DNA of 64,000 bases from Jeongeupia chitinilytica. GTDB taxonomy: Bacteria > Pseudomonadota > Gammaproteobacteria > Burkholderiales > Chitinibacteraceae. Positions within the stretch are counted from its first letter, which is position 1. Each line of letters begins with the position of its first letter. The stretch lies in contig NZ_BMYO01000008.1 of the NCBI RefSeq assembly GCF_014652315.1, forward strand, positions 1 through 64,000. The letters are read 5' to 3'. Below, one piece after another: positions 36,387-44,668 of this stretch. Below the pieces are notes generated by a model. That model ran no database searches, was not told where the DNA came from, and saw only the letters and a program-made list of their open reading frames with translations. The translations under genes and the position numbers were made by a program.

Positions 36387-36408
36387 GCTGTTTCACAATT
36401 GAAACAGC
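36387..36408. promoter_or_regulatory. Locus B activator site 2 (proximal)
   Basis: GCTGTTTCA-CAAT-TGAAACAGC is a perfect 9+9 inverted repeat about 97 bp upstream of the -24 box and exactly 104 bp (ten helical turns) from site 1. Confidence 0.65.
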
Positions 36409-36493
36409 CCCATTCGCGGACTTTCGGTTCGAATCTTCGCCGTCAAATAAAAAAGTCCTTTTTATTCATGTTGTTGTGATTAATTCCTGCCTC

Positions 36494-36509
36494 TGGCATG
36501 GCTGTTGCA
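36494..36509 (+). promoter_or_regulatory. sigma-54 promoter of locus B
   Basis: TGGCATGGCTGTTGCA matches the -24/-12 consensus with exact spacing. The first ATG of the locus is 73 bp downstream. Confidence 0.85.
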
Positions 36510-36581
36510 ATGTCAAGACTGTGCCCGACGGATCGGGCGCACTCTTCCCGTAAGGGATCACGTGTCTGAGGAGATAATGTG

Positions 36582-37376
36582 ATGAAAAAGCTAGCAATCA
36601 TCGCTGGACTGACGATGGCCTTCGGTGCTTCCGGCGCATGGGCTTTCCTGAACGACAATTCGAACAATACGGCGCAAGTACCGTTTGCGCACAGTGCTGC
36701 TGCGGATGATGGCAGCGTTGCCGTGTCGAACGATTCGCACGACAAGACCAAGACCACCACGATCACCAAGACCAACAGCGACAACGAAACCAAGTCGTAC
36801 ACCAAGAACTACACGAAGAACGATACCGACATCGACGTGAAGACGAAGACCAACAGCGACAACTCGGCCAACAGCGCCGCCGCTTTTGGTAGCGTGTCGG
36901 CGACGACTGGCGGTACGGCAGCGTCTTGGAAGGATGTCGGCAATACGTCCAACAAGACGATCGATTCGTTCAACACCACCACAACCACCATCACCACTTC
37001 GATCAACAAGAACAAGATCGAAGCAGACCAGTACGGCGCAGCACTGGCCTTCCCGGTCATGGGCTCGAGCAACAAGAGCGGTGGCGGGGATGCAGGCAGC
37101 GGCGCCGGCGGCGGTAACGGTACCGGTGTTGGTGTTGGCCTTGGCGCGCTGCTCGGCTTGGGCGCAGGTGGTGGCGCTGGTGTCGGCGGTGGCGCTGGCA
37201 GCAATGCTGAAGGTGGTGCCGGTGCCGGCCTGTCGGTCGTGTCGCTGACCTCGGGTGCAGCCAACCTGCAGGGCGTTTCGGTGAACGGTGTTGGCGCACT
37301 GCAAAACAACGCCGGCCTCGGTTCGCTGCAACAGCAACAAAACAACGTGCAAATCAACGCCAGCATCCTGCCGTAA
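36582..37376 (+). CDS. Thr/Asn/Lys-rich secreted protein, putative main substrate of locus B
   Basis: The 264-aa protein has a signal peptide (1-21, ending GAWA). Residues about 50-100 are a hydrophilic stretch dominated by Lys, Thr, Asn, Asp and Ser, and a second Thr block follows near 130. Residues about 165-215 are almost only Gly, Ala, Val, Leu, Asn and Ser. The end, GVGALQNNAGLGSLQQQQNN, shares a motif with the next secreted proteins. I do not recognise a family; fibre formation is inferred from context and composition. GAGGAG lies eight bases before the ATG. Confidence 0.72.
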   Translation: MKKLAIIAGLTMAFGASGAWAFLNDNSNNTAQVPFAHSAAADDGSVAVSNDSHDKTKTTTITKTNSDNETKSYTKNYTKNDTDIDVKTKTNSDNSANSAAAFGSVSATTGGTAASWKDVGNTSNKTIDSFNTTTTTITTSINKNKIEADQYGAALAFPVMGSSNKSGGGDAGSGAGGGNGTGVGVGLGALLGLGAGGGAGVGGGAGSNAEGGAGAGLSVVSLTSGAANLQGVSVNGVGALQNNAGLGSLQQQQNNVQINASILP

Positions 37377-37403
37377 GGGCAATGGCTTGAGTTGACATGC
37401 GTA

Positions 37404-37429
37404 CGGCCGGGGCCGGATGGCCCTGGCCG
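37404..37429 (+). terminator. Strong hairpin after the first locus B gene
   Basis: CGGCCGGGGCC pairs with GGCCCTGGCCG over 11 bp with one G-U pair and a GGAT loop. It has no T run and lies inside the operon, so it probably lowers or stabilises expression differentially. Confidence 0.6.
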
Positions 37430-37483
37430 GTTGACCTCGAAGGCAATGGCCGCAGCGCGATTGCCGACCGGCAGGAGGATTCA

Positions 37484-37804
37484 ATGCGCAGCTTTGCACT
37501 TTGCTTGGCCTTGGTGTCTGCCATGGCAATGGCCGAATCGCCGGTGGCCAAAGTGGAAAACAACCGGATCGATATCGATACGAATTCGATCAACGTCAAT
37601 CAGCTGGGGACGGTCAGCGCGTCGAATGGTGTCGCCGCAGGGCCGCAACTGGCCATTCCGGTCATGACCTCGGGCAATACCGACATCAGCGGCATCAACA
37701 TAAACGGTCTGGGCGTGGTGTCGGCCAACACCGGCAACAACGCGCTGATCCAGCAACAGATCAGTGTCGGCGCCAATCTCCAGATTCAGCTGCAGACGCG
37801 TTAG
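37484..37804 (+). CDS. Small secreted protein of locus B, second gene
   Basis: The 106-aa product has a signal peptide of about 18 residues (ending AMAMA). The mature 88 residues are rich in Asn, Ile, Gly and Gln and show two units of similar rhythm, IDTNSINVNQLGTVSAS and ISGININGLGVVSANTGNNA, then IQQQISVGANLQIQ. The repeat-like amphipathic beta pattern fits an amyloid-type or fibre-associated protein. An AGGAGG site precedes the ATG. No known family is recognised. Confidence 0.7.
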   Translation: MRSFALCLALVSAMAMAESPVAKVENNRIDIDTNSINVNQLGTVSASNGVAAGPQLAIPVMTSGNTDISGININGLGVVSANTGNNALIQQQISVGANLQIQLQTR

Positions 37805-37893
37805 GCACGCCGCGGATGTGCGGGTACTGAGGTTGTAACGGGACAACGGGGCCGACCACTTCGGGTGGCAGTCCTTGCAGCACGGGGGTTGTG

Positions 37894-38277
37894 ATGAAGG
37901 CAACGACTACGATCGCGGTACTGTGGGTGCTGATGGCTGCAAGCAGCACTTGGGCCGCTGCGCCAGAAGACGGTTTGCAGGCCGGCACACAGGACAGGCT
38001 GGTACTGCCGGCGACCTTCGCCGTCGTCGACGATCTGGCCGCACAGCAGGGCACGGCCGGGACCGCTGGCGTGCAACTGAAAGAAACGATGACTTCGGCC
38101 AACATTGCAGCGCAGACCGGCAGTGTGGTCAGTGCGCTGGAAAACGTGGCGTCGGGCGCCAACACCCTCGGAGCCGGTGCGCTGGCGGGGATGAACGGGA
38201 TCGGCACGGTGATCCAGAACACCGGCAACTCGGTGATGATCCAGAATTCGACCATCCTGAACGTCGCGGTGCAGTAG
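37894..38277 (+). CDS. Small secreted protein of locus B, third gene
   Basis: The 127-aa protein has a signal peptide (about 1-22, ending TWAAA). The mature part is Ala/Thr/Val-rich and ends MNGIGTVIQNTGNSVMIQNS followed by TILNVAVQ, the motif common to this locus. The ATG is preferred over an adjoining GTG one codon upstream. It lies between two other secreted-protein genes and the peptidase gene on one presumed transcript. Confidence 0.68.
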   Translation: MKATTTIAVLWVLMAASSTWAAAPEDGLQAGTQDRLVLPATFAVVDDLAAQQGTAGTAGVQLKETMTSANIAAQTGSVVSALENVASGANTLGAGALAGMNGIGTVIQNTGNSVMIQNSTILNVAVQ

Positions 38278-38321
38278 GCAGCAATAGTCAGCGGTGGGGA
38301 CGGCGAGAGACGGAGGCATTC

Positions 38322-39023
38322 ATGCGGTGGATGACTTGGCCGGGTTTGATCGGGCTGGCGCTTGGCGGCGTCGGGCAAGCGGTTTGTGCGGCGCCGATGC
38401 AGGTCGTTGCCGGCCCGTTCGACAGCTATCAGGTCAACGTGACGACCTTCAAGGAGAAGGCCTTTCTCAATACGGTGCGGCAGAAATACGACTTCAGTTG
38501 TGGATCGGCGGCGTTGGCGACGCTGCTGCATTACCACTACGGTTTTCCAACCGACGAGACCCAAGTGTTCAAGGGGATGTACGCACATGGCAATCAGGAG
38601 CTGATCCAGAAGTACGGCTTCTCGATGGCGGACATGAAAGCGTATCTGGAAAGCCAGGGATTCGAGGCGAACGGCTTCAAGATGTCACTGGATGATCTTG
38701 CGGCCATCGGTGTTCCCGCCATCGTGGTGCTGGACCTGGGGGGGTACAAGCACTTCGTGGTGATCAAGGGCATTTCCGACGAGTGGGTGCTCGTCGGTGA
38801 CCCGGCCGTCGGGGTGAGATCGTATACCCGTCCGGCGTTTGAAAAGATGTGGGGACAGATCGCGTTTCTGATCCTCAACAACAAGAGTGTTGGACAGAAA
38901 GGGTTCAACACTGTGGCCGACTGGGGGGCAGTGACCAAGGGTCCGGCAGCGACGGGCCTGTTCAACCCCAATCTGGCGAACTTCAGCCTGAATTTGCCAG
39001 GCCCCAACGACTTCCGTTTCTAG
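38322..39023 (+). CDS. fapD: FapD-like C39-family peptidase, locus B
   Basis: The 233-aa protein has a signal-type leader (about 1-24) and the C39 catalytic set Cys60 (QKYDFSCGSAALATLL), His144 (GYKHFVVI) and Asp160 (VGDPAVG). It is clearly paralogous to the locus A peptidase (shared KYGFSMADMK against KLGFSMLDMK), but has a longer, Asn/Gly/Pro-containing tail ending LPGPNDFRF. It probably processes or licenses the locus B substrates. ACGGAGG lies before the ATG. Confidence 0.85.
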   Translation: MRWMTWPGLIGLALGGVGQAVCAAPMQVVAGPFDSYQVNVTTFKEKAFLNTVRQKYDFSCGSAALATLLHYHYGFPTDETQVFKGMYAHGNQELIQKYGFSMADMKAYLESQGFEANGFKMSLDDLAAIGVPAIVVLDLGGYKHFVVIKGISDEWVLVGDPAVGVRSYTRPAFEKMWGQIAFLILNNKSVGQKGFNTVADWGAVTKGPAATGLFNPNLANFSLNLPGPNDFRF

Positions 39024-39074
39024 CGCGCGAAGTCGGGCGGCCTCGGCACAGTACATCGCAATGGGGTTCTCCTT

Positions 39075-39863
39075 ATGAAACATGTACCAACCCGGCTCCG
39101 CACCGCCACACTTTGCATCCTCACCGTTGTAGCCCAATGTGGCTGGGCCGAAGGATTCGCGCCGGAGACCGGGCAGACCATGGCCCTGCCGCAGCTCGAA
39201 GCACCCGTGCCTGCCGCCGGCGTCGATCCCGCTCAGGCATCGTTGCAGAGCCCCGATCCTGCCGCTTTGCCGCTGACGGCCAGCACCGCACTCGCGGCCG
39301 TACCCGAGGTCGCAGTACCTGCGGGTTCGGCCGCGGATTCCGACCGCATCGTGCTGGCCGACGCCGACCGCATCGATCCGTCCCGGCTGACCGAAATCCG
39401 TGCGGGCGCCGACGTCGGCAGCGGGCTGTCGGTGGCGTTTGCCATCGAGCGGACCATTTCCATCGACGGTCAGGTGCTTGCTGCGACGACGTTCAAATGG
39501 AGCAATGTTCCCTCGGCGGACGGCATTTCCGCATCGGTGACGACCGCGCTGGCGGCCGGCGGCTTGCCGGTAACGTCGTCTTCGGGTGCCTCGGCGGCTG
39601 GCGTGGCGCAGGTGGTGGTGCCGCTGCCCAGTGGTGCCGCGATCAGCGTCGGCGCGAATCCTGCGTCGCCGGCATCCACTGCGGTGACGCTGATCAACGT
39701 GCCGAACAACCTGATGCCGGTGCAGGTGGTCCAGAACTCGGCGAACAACCGCCTGATTCAATCGAGCACCGTAGTGAGCGTCTCGACCAGTTCGTTTACC
39801 CAGGCGCTGGGCAACCGGGTGCTCGAATCGTTGAACACCGGGCTGGTTCGCGGTATTCGTTGA
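39075..39863 (+). CDS. Secreted protein of locus B, last forward gene
   Basis: This 262-aa product has a signal peptide (about 1-25, ending QCGWA) and an Ala/Pro-rich region. A domain from about residue 95 follows with alternating Ala/Thr/Ser and hydrophobic residues. Near the end it reads VQVVQNSANNRLIQSSTVVS, a variant of the locus motif. Its place after the peptidase matches the FapE-like gene of locus A, but sequence similarity is not visible. No good ribosome-binding site precedes the ATG. Confidence 0.66.
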   Translation: MKHVPTRLRTATLCILTVVAQCGWAEGFAPETGQTMALPQLEAPVPAAGVDPAQASLQSPDPAALPLTASTALAAVPEVAVPAGSAADSDRIVLADADRIDPSRLTEIRAGADVGSGLSVAFAIERTISIDGQVLAATTFKWSNVPSADGISASVTTALAAGGLPVTSSSGASAAGVAQVVVPLPSGAAISVGANPASPASTAVTLINVPNNLMPVQVVQNSANNRLIQSSTVVSVSTSSFTQALGNRVLESLNTGLVRGIR

Positions 39864-39887
39864 TCGGACGGCGTGACATTGCAATGA

Positions 39888-39916
39888 AAAGGGGCCGGCG
39901 GATTGCCGGCCCCTTT
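39888..39916. terminator. Bidirectional terminator closing locus B
   Basis: AAAGGGGCCGGC and GCCGGCCCCTTT form a perfect 12-bp stem with a five-base loop. It serves the forward secreted-protein operon and the convergent fapF. Confidence 0.9.
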
Positions 39917-39929
39917 GCTTTGGCATGCG

Positions 39930-41411
39930 TCAGAAGGTGATCGGCAGGCGGAAGCTCAGCTGCACGTCCGGTGAGTAATCGGTGGTGCCGACGCCCAAGG
40001 TCAGGTTGGCCGTGGTACTGGCATTGATCCGGTACGACCAGCCCAGTTGCAGGATACCGACCTGCACGTTGGTCGAGCCGGTCGGAATCTCGCCATTGAT
40101 CTTGGTCTTGGTGATGAAGCTGTGATCGTAGGCCAGGCTGAACGAGGCTCGTTCGTTGATGCCGAAGCCCATGCCGAAGGCGAGCTCGTAGACATCACCC
40201 GGGTCGACTTCGCCGATGTGTTCTTCCTTGATGGTGAACTGGTTCGGCAGGATGGCACCGGTGCCGTCGGTTTCCGGCACGCGATAGGCGATGATCTTGT
40301 TGACGTTGCTCTTGATGTTCCACATGTAGCTGAAGCTGCCGAAAAACACGGCCGGATCCGACGGTACGATCGCCGACAGCGTGCCCTGCAGCCCCCAGAA
40401 GCCCGAACCGGTCGGCAGTTCGGTCGGCAGGCCGGTCTTGATGTCGTAGGGCACGTCGAACGTGCCTTTGCCGGTGTCCGACTTGGCCCGCAGCGCTGCG
40501 ACGTAGTAGGGGCTGCCCGCGGGCGGCTGGTTGAGCTGATAACGCATTGCCAGTTCGACGTCACTGATGCCGTTGCCCTTGGTGTTGAACACTTCCGGGT
40601 CGATCGATCCGCTCAGGAAGGGGCGATCGAGGGATTCGTCGGACGAATAGACATAAGGTACGCGTACTTCGATTTCGGCCCGGTTGGTCAGGCCGTAACG
40701 GCCGGTCAGCGCGGCGGTCCAGCTGGACCGGTTTTCCTGGCGGATGTCGATCAGCCCGACCGTGACCGCAGGAATCACCGTGTAGCCGACCAGGGCCACG
40801 CGACTGCCGTTGGTGTACGAGTACTGGATCGACGGGTCCAGGACGAAGGTGCCCTTGGGCGTCAGTACGCCAGGCGCGAGGATTTCCGCGGCCTCCTGCA
40901 GTGTCATGGTCGGTTGCTGCGAGGGCTTGGTCACCGGCGGTTCGGCGGCGGCAGCGGCCTGCGGTGCAGGCGGTGGTGCCTCGGCCGGTGTGTCGGTCGC
41001 CGCGACTGCCGGGGCTTCGGCGGCGGTCTGGACCGGCGGCACCGGTTCAGTCACCGGTGCCGGCTCGGGCGCGATGGCGGCGGTTGTGGCCGGTTCGGCG
41101 GCCGGCATCGGGTCGCCGGCGGGGGGGGGCTCGGCGGCGGTCTCGGCCTGAACCTGCTGCGGAACGGCCGATTCGGCGACCTGTGCCGGCGGCGGTTGGG
41201 TGTCGACAACCGGTACGGCATCGACGACCGGTGCAGCAGGCGGCGCGTCGGCAACGGATGGCGCTGCTTCGACGGCCGGCGCGGCTTCGCTCACTGCGGC
41301 GGTGGCATCCGGTGTGGCGGCCTCTGTGGCCTCGGCCGCGTAGCCGGTCCCGGCCAGCGACAGGCCGACGGTCAGGCCGGCCAGCGCGATGGGTTTGAGT
41401 CGATGACGCAT
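39930..41411 (-). CDS. fapF: FapF-like outer-membrane porin with Pro/Ala-rich N-terminus, locus B
   Basis: The 493-aa protein has a signal peptide (1-26). Instead of a coiled coil, about 140 residues composed mainly of Ala, Pro, Glu, Val and Thr follow. The beta-barrel from about residue 190 resembles locus A FapF (PTELPTGSGFWGLQG against PTELPTGNGAWGTTA) and ends in FRLPITF, an outer-membrane signature. GGAGAGGAG precedes the ATG. It follows the activator gene by 73 bp on the same strand. Confidence 0.84.
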   Translation of the reverse strand: MRHRLKPIALAGLTVGLSLAGTGYAAEATEAATPDATAAVSEAAPAVEAAPSVADAPPAAPVVDAVPVVDTQPPPAQVAESAVPQQVQAETAAEPPPAGDPMPAAEPATTAAIAPEPAPVTEPVPPVQTAAEAPAVAATDTPAEAPPPAPQAAAAAEPPVTKPSQQPTMTLQEAAEILAPGVLTPKGTFVLDPSIQYSYTNGSRVALVGYTVIPAVTVGLIDIRQENRSSWTAALTGRYGLTNRAEIEVRVPYVYSSDESLDRPFLSGSIDPEVFNTKGNGISDVELAMRYQLNQPPAGSPYYVAALRAKSDTGKGTFDVPYDIKTGLPTELPTGSGFWGLQGTLSAIVPSDPAVFFGSFSYMWNIKSNVNKIIAYRVPETDGTGAILPNQFTIKEEHIGEVDPGDVYELAFGMGFGINERASFSLAYDHSFITKTKINGEIPTGSTNVQVGILQLGWSYRINASTTANLTLGVGTTDYSPDVQLSFRLPITF

Positions 41412-41484
41412 CGTGTTCTCCTCTCCAAAGGATCGAAGCGGCTAGACCCTGCCCCGGCGAGTCCCGGGGGCATCGCCGGCCGGC

Positions 41485-42822
41485 TTACTGTTTGAGTTCG
41501 AGCTTGTTGATCAAACGGTAGAGCGTCGAGCGGGACAGCCCGAGCTGGCGGGCGGTTTCGGTAATGTTTTGTTTGTTGATCTGCAATGCATGCTCGATCA
41601 GGTCGCGTTCGACCTGATCGCGCGCCTCTTCGAGCGAGGCGCTGGCGGGGGTATCGCTGCTCGGTGCATCGAGCAGCAGGTCTTCCGCCGTGATCAGCCG
41701 GCTTTCGCTCATGACCATGGCGCGACGTACCCGGTTGATCAGTTCGCGGACGTTGCCGGGCCAGCCGTAGCGTGACATTGCCTGCTTGGCGCGCAGGCTG
41801 AAGCCCTGGACGTGAGCGTTTTTTTCGCTGGCGAAGACTTCGAAGCACCAGTCGGCCAACAGGTCGACATCCTCTAGCCGCTCGCGTAGCGGCGGGACGG
41901 TGACGCGCAAGACGTTGAGACGATAGAACAGGTCTTCACGGAAGCTGCGCGCAGCAACGGCCAGCTCGAGGTTGACGTGCGTCGCCGCGATCACGCGGAC
42001 GTCGACGTTGATCGGCGTATGTCCGCCCACCCGTTCGATGCAGTGTTCCTGAAGGAAGCGGAGCAGCATCACCTGCGACTCGAACGGCAGATCGCCGATC
42101 TCGTCGAGGAAGACGGTTCCGCCGTTGGCCGATTCGATCAGGCCGATCTTGCGCTGGTTGGCACCGGTAAACGCGCCTTTCTCGTAGCCGAACAGTTCCG
42201 ACTGGATCAGATTGACCGGAATCGCGCCGCAGTTCACCGCAATATAGGGTTGCTGCGCCCGGGAGGAATGACGATGGATGGCCCGGGCAACGAGTTCCTT
42301 GCCGGTGCCGCTTTCCCCCTGAACCAGCACCGGGGCATCGCTGTTGCTGATTTTTTCCAGGTTGCCGTACAGCCGAAGCATCGGCGCCGACTCACCGACC
42401 ATGCCGAACTGTCCGGGACGGCTGGTGTCACGGCAGCGTTCGCGCATCTGCGCACGCCCCCAGGCGTGGCCGAGGGTGACTGCAAGCCGGTCCGGATCGG
42501 CCGGCAGCGTGTGATAGTCGAAGCAGGTGCTGGCGATGAAGCGACCGACGTCGGTCTCGCTCAGCACGTCCGGGGACGCGGCAACGATCCATTCGATCTG
42601 CGGATGGCTGGCGGTGAGTGTTTCAAGCTGGTCGAAGGCGACCGGGAGGCTGGGGGGCAGATGAATCACGCCGACCCGGACATTGTGGTTGTGGATCTGC
42701 TGGTGGGCGCAGGCCGGGGTCGTTGCAATGGACCACTGCCAGCCGGGGATGAGGTCGGGCAGCGGCGCCGGACTAGTGCGTTCCGGCTCGCTGCTGTAAA
42801 GCAGCAGGGCACGCGAGTTCAC
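41485..42822 (-). CDS. sigma-54-dependent activator with VpsR-like N-terminus, locus B
   Basis: The 445-aa regulator is a paralogue of the locus A activator. It has the VpsR-type motif CFDYHTLP at 100-107, Walker A GESGTGKE at 169-176, GAFTGA at 216-221 and a C-terminal Fis-type HTH (NITETARQLGLSRSTLYRLI). The GTG start is preferred because AAGGGAG lies six bases upstream; an ATG nine codons earlier has no site. A CATAC-GCA-GTATG dyad (42847-42859) lies just upstream and may be involved in autoregulation. Confidence 0.88.
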   Translation of the reverse strand: MNSRALLLYSSEPERTSPAPLPDLIPGWQWSIATTPACAHQQIHNHNVRVGVIHLPPSLPVAFDQLETLTASHPQIEWIVAASPDVLSETDVGRFIASTCFDYHTLPADPDRLAVTLGHAWGRAQMRERCRDTSRPGQFGMVGESAPMLRLYGNLEKISNSDAPVLVQGESGTGKELVARAIHRHSSRAQQPYIAVNCGAIPVNLIQSELFGYEKGAFTGANQRKIGLIESANGGTVFLDEIGDLPFESQVMLLRFLQEHCIERVGGHTPINVDVRVIAATHVNLELAVAARSFREDLFYRLNVLRVTVPPLRERLEDVDLLADWCFEVFASEKNAHVQGFSLRAKQAMSRYGWPGNVRELINRVRRAMVMSESRLITAEDLLLDAPSSDTPASASLEEARDQVERDLIEHALQINKQNITETARQLGLSRSTLYRLINKLELKQ

Positions 42823-42849
42823 CGTGATCTCCCTTGTCCCGGATTTCAT

Positions 42850-43183
42850 ACGCAGTATGTAAGCTATTCATCGCCCTCGCGGGGTGAGACATGCTGGCAT
42901 GCCGCAATCACGGTGTGGCGATGCACCGTCATTGCCGGCCTGGACTGCGATGCGACTCCAGGTGCTTATTGCTAACTGGATGTACCCAAGAATGGGTGAG
43001 CAACCCTGTTAAATCAAGGAAATAGCCGGACGCGCCGTTGGATTCTGCCGGCTGAGCGACGAGCGGCAGGCGGGGGTGTGGCCGCCTTGCCGTGTGTCTG
43101 GTGGTTTGCGAAAAAACCCGGATGGAGGCCGGCGGGGTGGCTAAAAAAATTACGCCAAACGGGTAAGCAATATACTTTCTTAT
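42850..43183. other. Intergenic region between the locus B activator and lnt
   Basis: About 330 bp hold no credible gene and no recognisable riboswitch. The part near the lnt end is AT-rich compared with the surroundings (43140-43200). Confidence 0.55.
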
Positions 43184-44668
43184 CTAGAAAGATTTCGATG
43201 GGTGTTGGCGGCGAATTCCTGCGCACACCAAGGACAACGTCACCAGCAGCCAGATCAGCAGAATCGGTGTGTTCTGCCAGCGACCGTAAGGCGTCAGTCC
43301 GGTCCGGTTGACTGCTTGTCCTTCCAGAATGGCGCGCTGTCGTTGCGGCAGCCTCGCCTGAACCCGGCCTTGGGCATCGACGATGGCGGTGGCGCCGGTG
43401 TTGGTCGAACGCAGCATGTAGCGGCCGGTTTCCAGCGCGCGTGCCTGGGACATCTGCAACTGCTGTTCGGCGGCCCATGAGCCGTCGAACCAGGCCAGAT
43501 TGCTGAAGTTCACCAGCATCGTTGCTTCAGGCAGGGCTTGGGCGATTTCGCTTCCGAAGACGTCCTCGTAGCAGATGTTGGCCGCGAGGCGGGTCGGTCC
43601 GATGACGAATGGTGCCTGCTTGACCGCGCCGCGTGAGAAGCCCGACAGCGGCATGTCGAGGAAGCGGTACATCCAGCCGAACAGCCAGGGCACGGGAACG
43701 AACTCGCCGAAAGGCACCAGGTGCTGTTTTTTGTAAACCGGCTGGCCCGGATCGGTGAGCACCATCGCGCCGTTGTAGTACTCGTTGGCGGCCTTGCCCT
43801 GCAGCGGCACGCCAAGCACCAGCGCCCGGCGCCCGGCTGCACTGCGCAGGGTGTCGAGGTACCACGGCGGTACGTCGCTCAGAAAGGCCGGAATCGCTGT
43901 TTCGGGCAGCACGATGATGTCGCCCTTGGCCCGCTGGACCTGCTGGAGGTTGACGCGAAGGTTGTCGACGTAATGCGCGGCGTCCCACTTCATGTCCTGC
44001 GCGATATTGCTTTGCGCCAGGCTCACGTTGACCGGCCGGCCGACCGGTGTGGTCCATTCGACGTGCAGCAGTCCCCAGCCGGCCAGCCAGAGCGCCGTCA
44101 CGGCTGCCCAACGAAGCGGAGCACGCCATTGCGCCAGCAGCAGGCCGGTACCGGCCTGTAGTAGCCAGCCGACACCATAGCTTCCCAGCACCGGTGCATA
44201 GCCGGCCAGCGGCCACGCCGGAATCTGCGACGTGCCGATCTCGGCCCACGGGAAGCCGGTGAACAGCGTGCCGCGCAGCCATTCGGTGGCGCAGAACAAT
44301 GTCGGCAACAACAGCGGCAGACGGAGCGGTTCGGGACAGGGCAGGCGCCGCCCCAGATAGGCAGCCAGCGCCGGAAACAGCGCCAGATAGGCGCCGAACA
44401 GCACGACGCAGCCTGCCGCCATCCAGCCCGGCATCCCGCCAAAAGTGTGCAGGCTGATGTAGATCCAGTAGACGTTGGCGACAAAGTAGCCGAGTCCCCA
44501 GGCGTAGCCGGCCAGCAGGGCACCGCGCGCCGTCCGCGTACGGCTGATGCCCCAGAGCCAGCCGGCCAGCGACAGTGGCATCAGCGCGCCGAGGTAGAGC
44601 GGTGCGAACGAAAACACGCTGGCCGCCCCGAAGGCGGCCAGCAGTACCAGACCGGCAGGTTTTTGCAT
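43184..44668 (-). CDS. lnt: Apolipoprotein N-acyltransferase
   Basis: The 494-aa inner-membrane enzyme adds the third acyl chain to lipoproteins. About eight hydrophobic segments are followed by a nitrilase-like periplasmic domain with the catalytic triad visible as Glu in VLPETAIPAF, Lys in KQHLVPFGEF and Cys in NICYEDVFGSE. It overlaps the corC stop codon and is the last gene of the phoH-ybeY-corC-lnt run. Confidence 0.95.
   Translation of the reverse strand: MQKPAGLVLLAAFGAASVFSFAPLYLGALMPLSLAGWLWGISRTRTARGALLAGYAWGLGYFVANVYWIYISLHTFGGMPGWMAAGCVVLFGAYLALFPALAAYLGRRLPCPEPLRLPLLLPTLFCATEWLRGTLFTGFPWAEIGTSQIPAWPLAGYAPVLGSYGVGWLLQAGTGLLLAQWRAPLRWAAVTALWLAGWGLLHVEWTTPVGRPVNVSLAQSNIAQDMKWDAAHYVDNLRVNLQQVQRAKGDIIVLPETAIPAFLSDVPPWYLDTLRSAAGRRALVLGVPLQGKAANEYYNGAMVLTDPGQPVYKKQHLVPFGEFVPVPWLFGWMYRFLDMPLSGFSRGAVKQAPFVIGPTRLAANICYEDVFGSEIAQALPEATMLVNFSNLAWFDGSWAAEQQLQMSQARALETGRYMLRSTNTGATAIVDAQGRVQARLPQRQRAILEGQAVNRTGLTPYGRWQNTPILLIWLLVTLSLVCAGIRRQHPSKSF

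Noticed and set aside
18434..42849. Genomic island or prophage carrying the two Fap-like loci
   Set aside because: No integrase, transposase, tRNA-associated attachment repeat or clear codon-use shift was seen at the borders; the loci are separated by ordinary metabolic genes.
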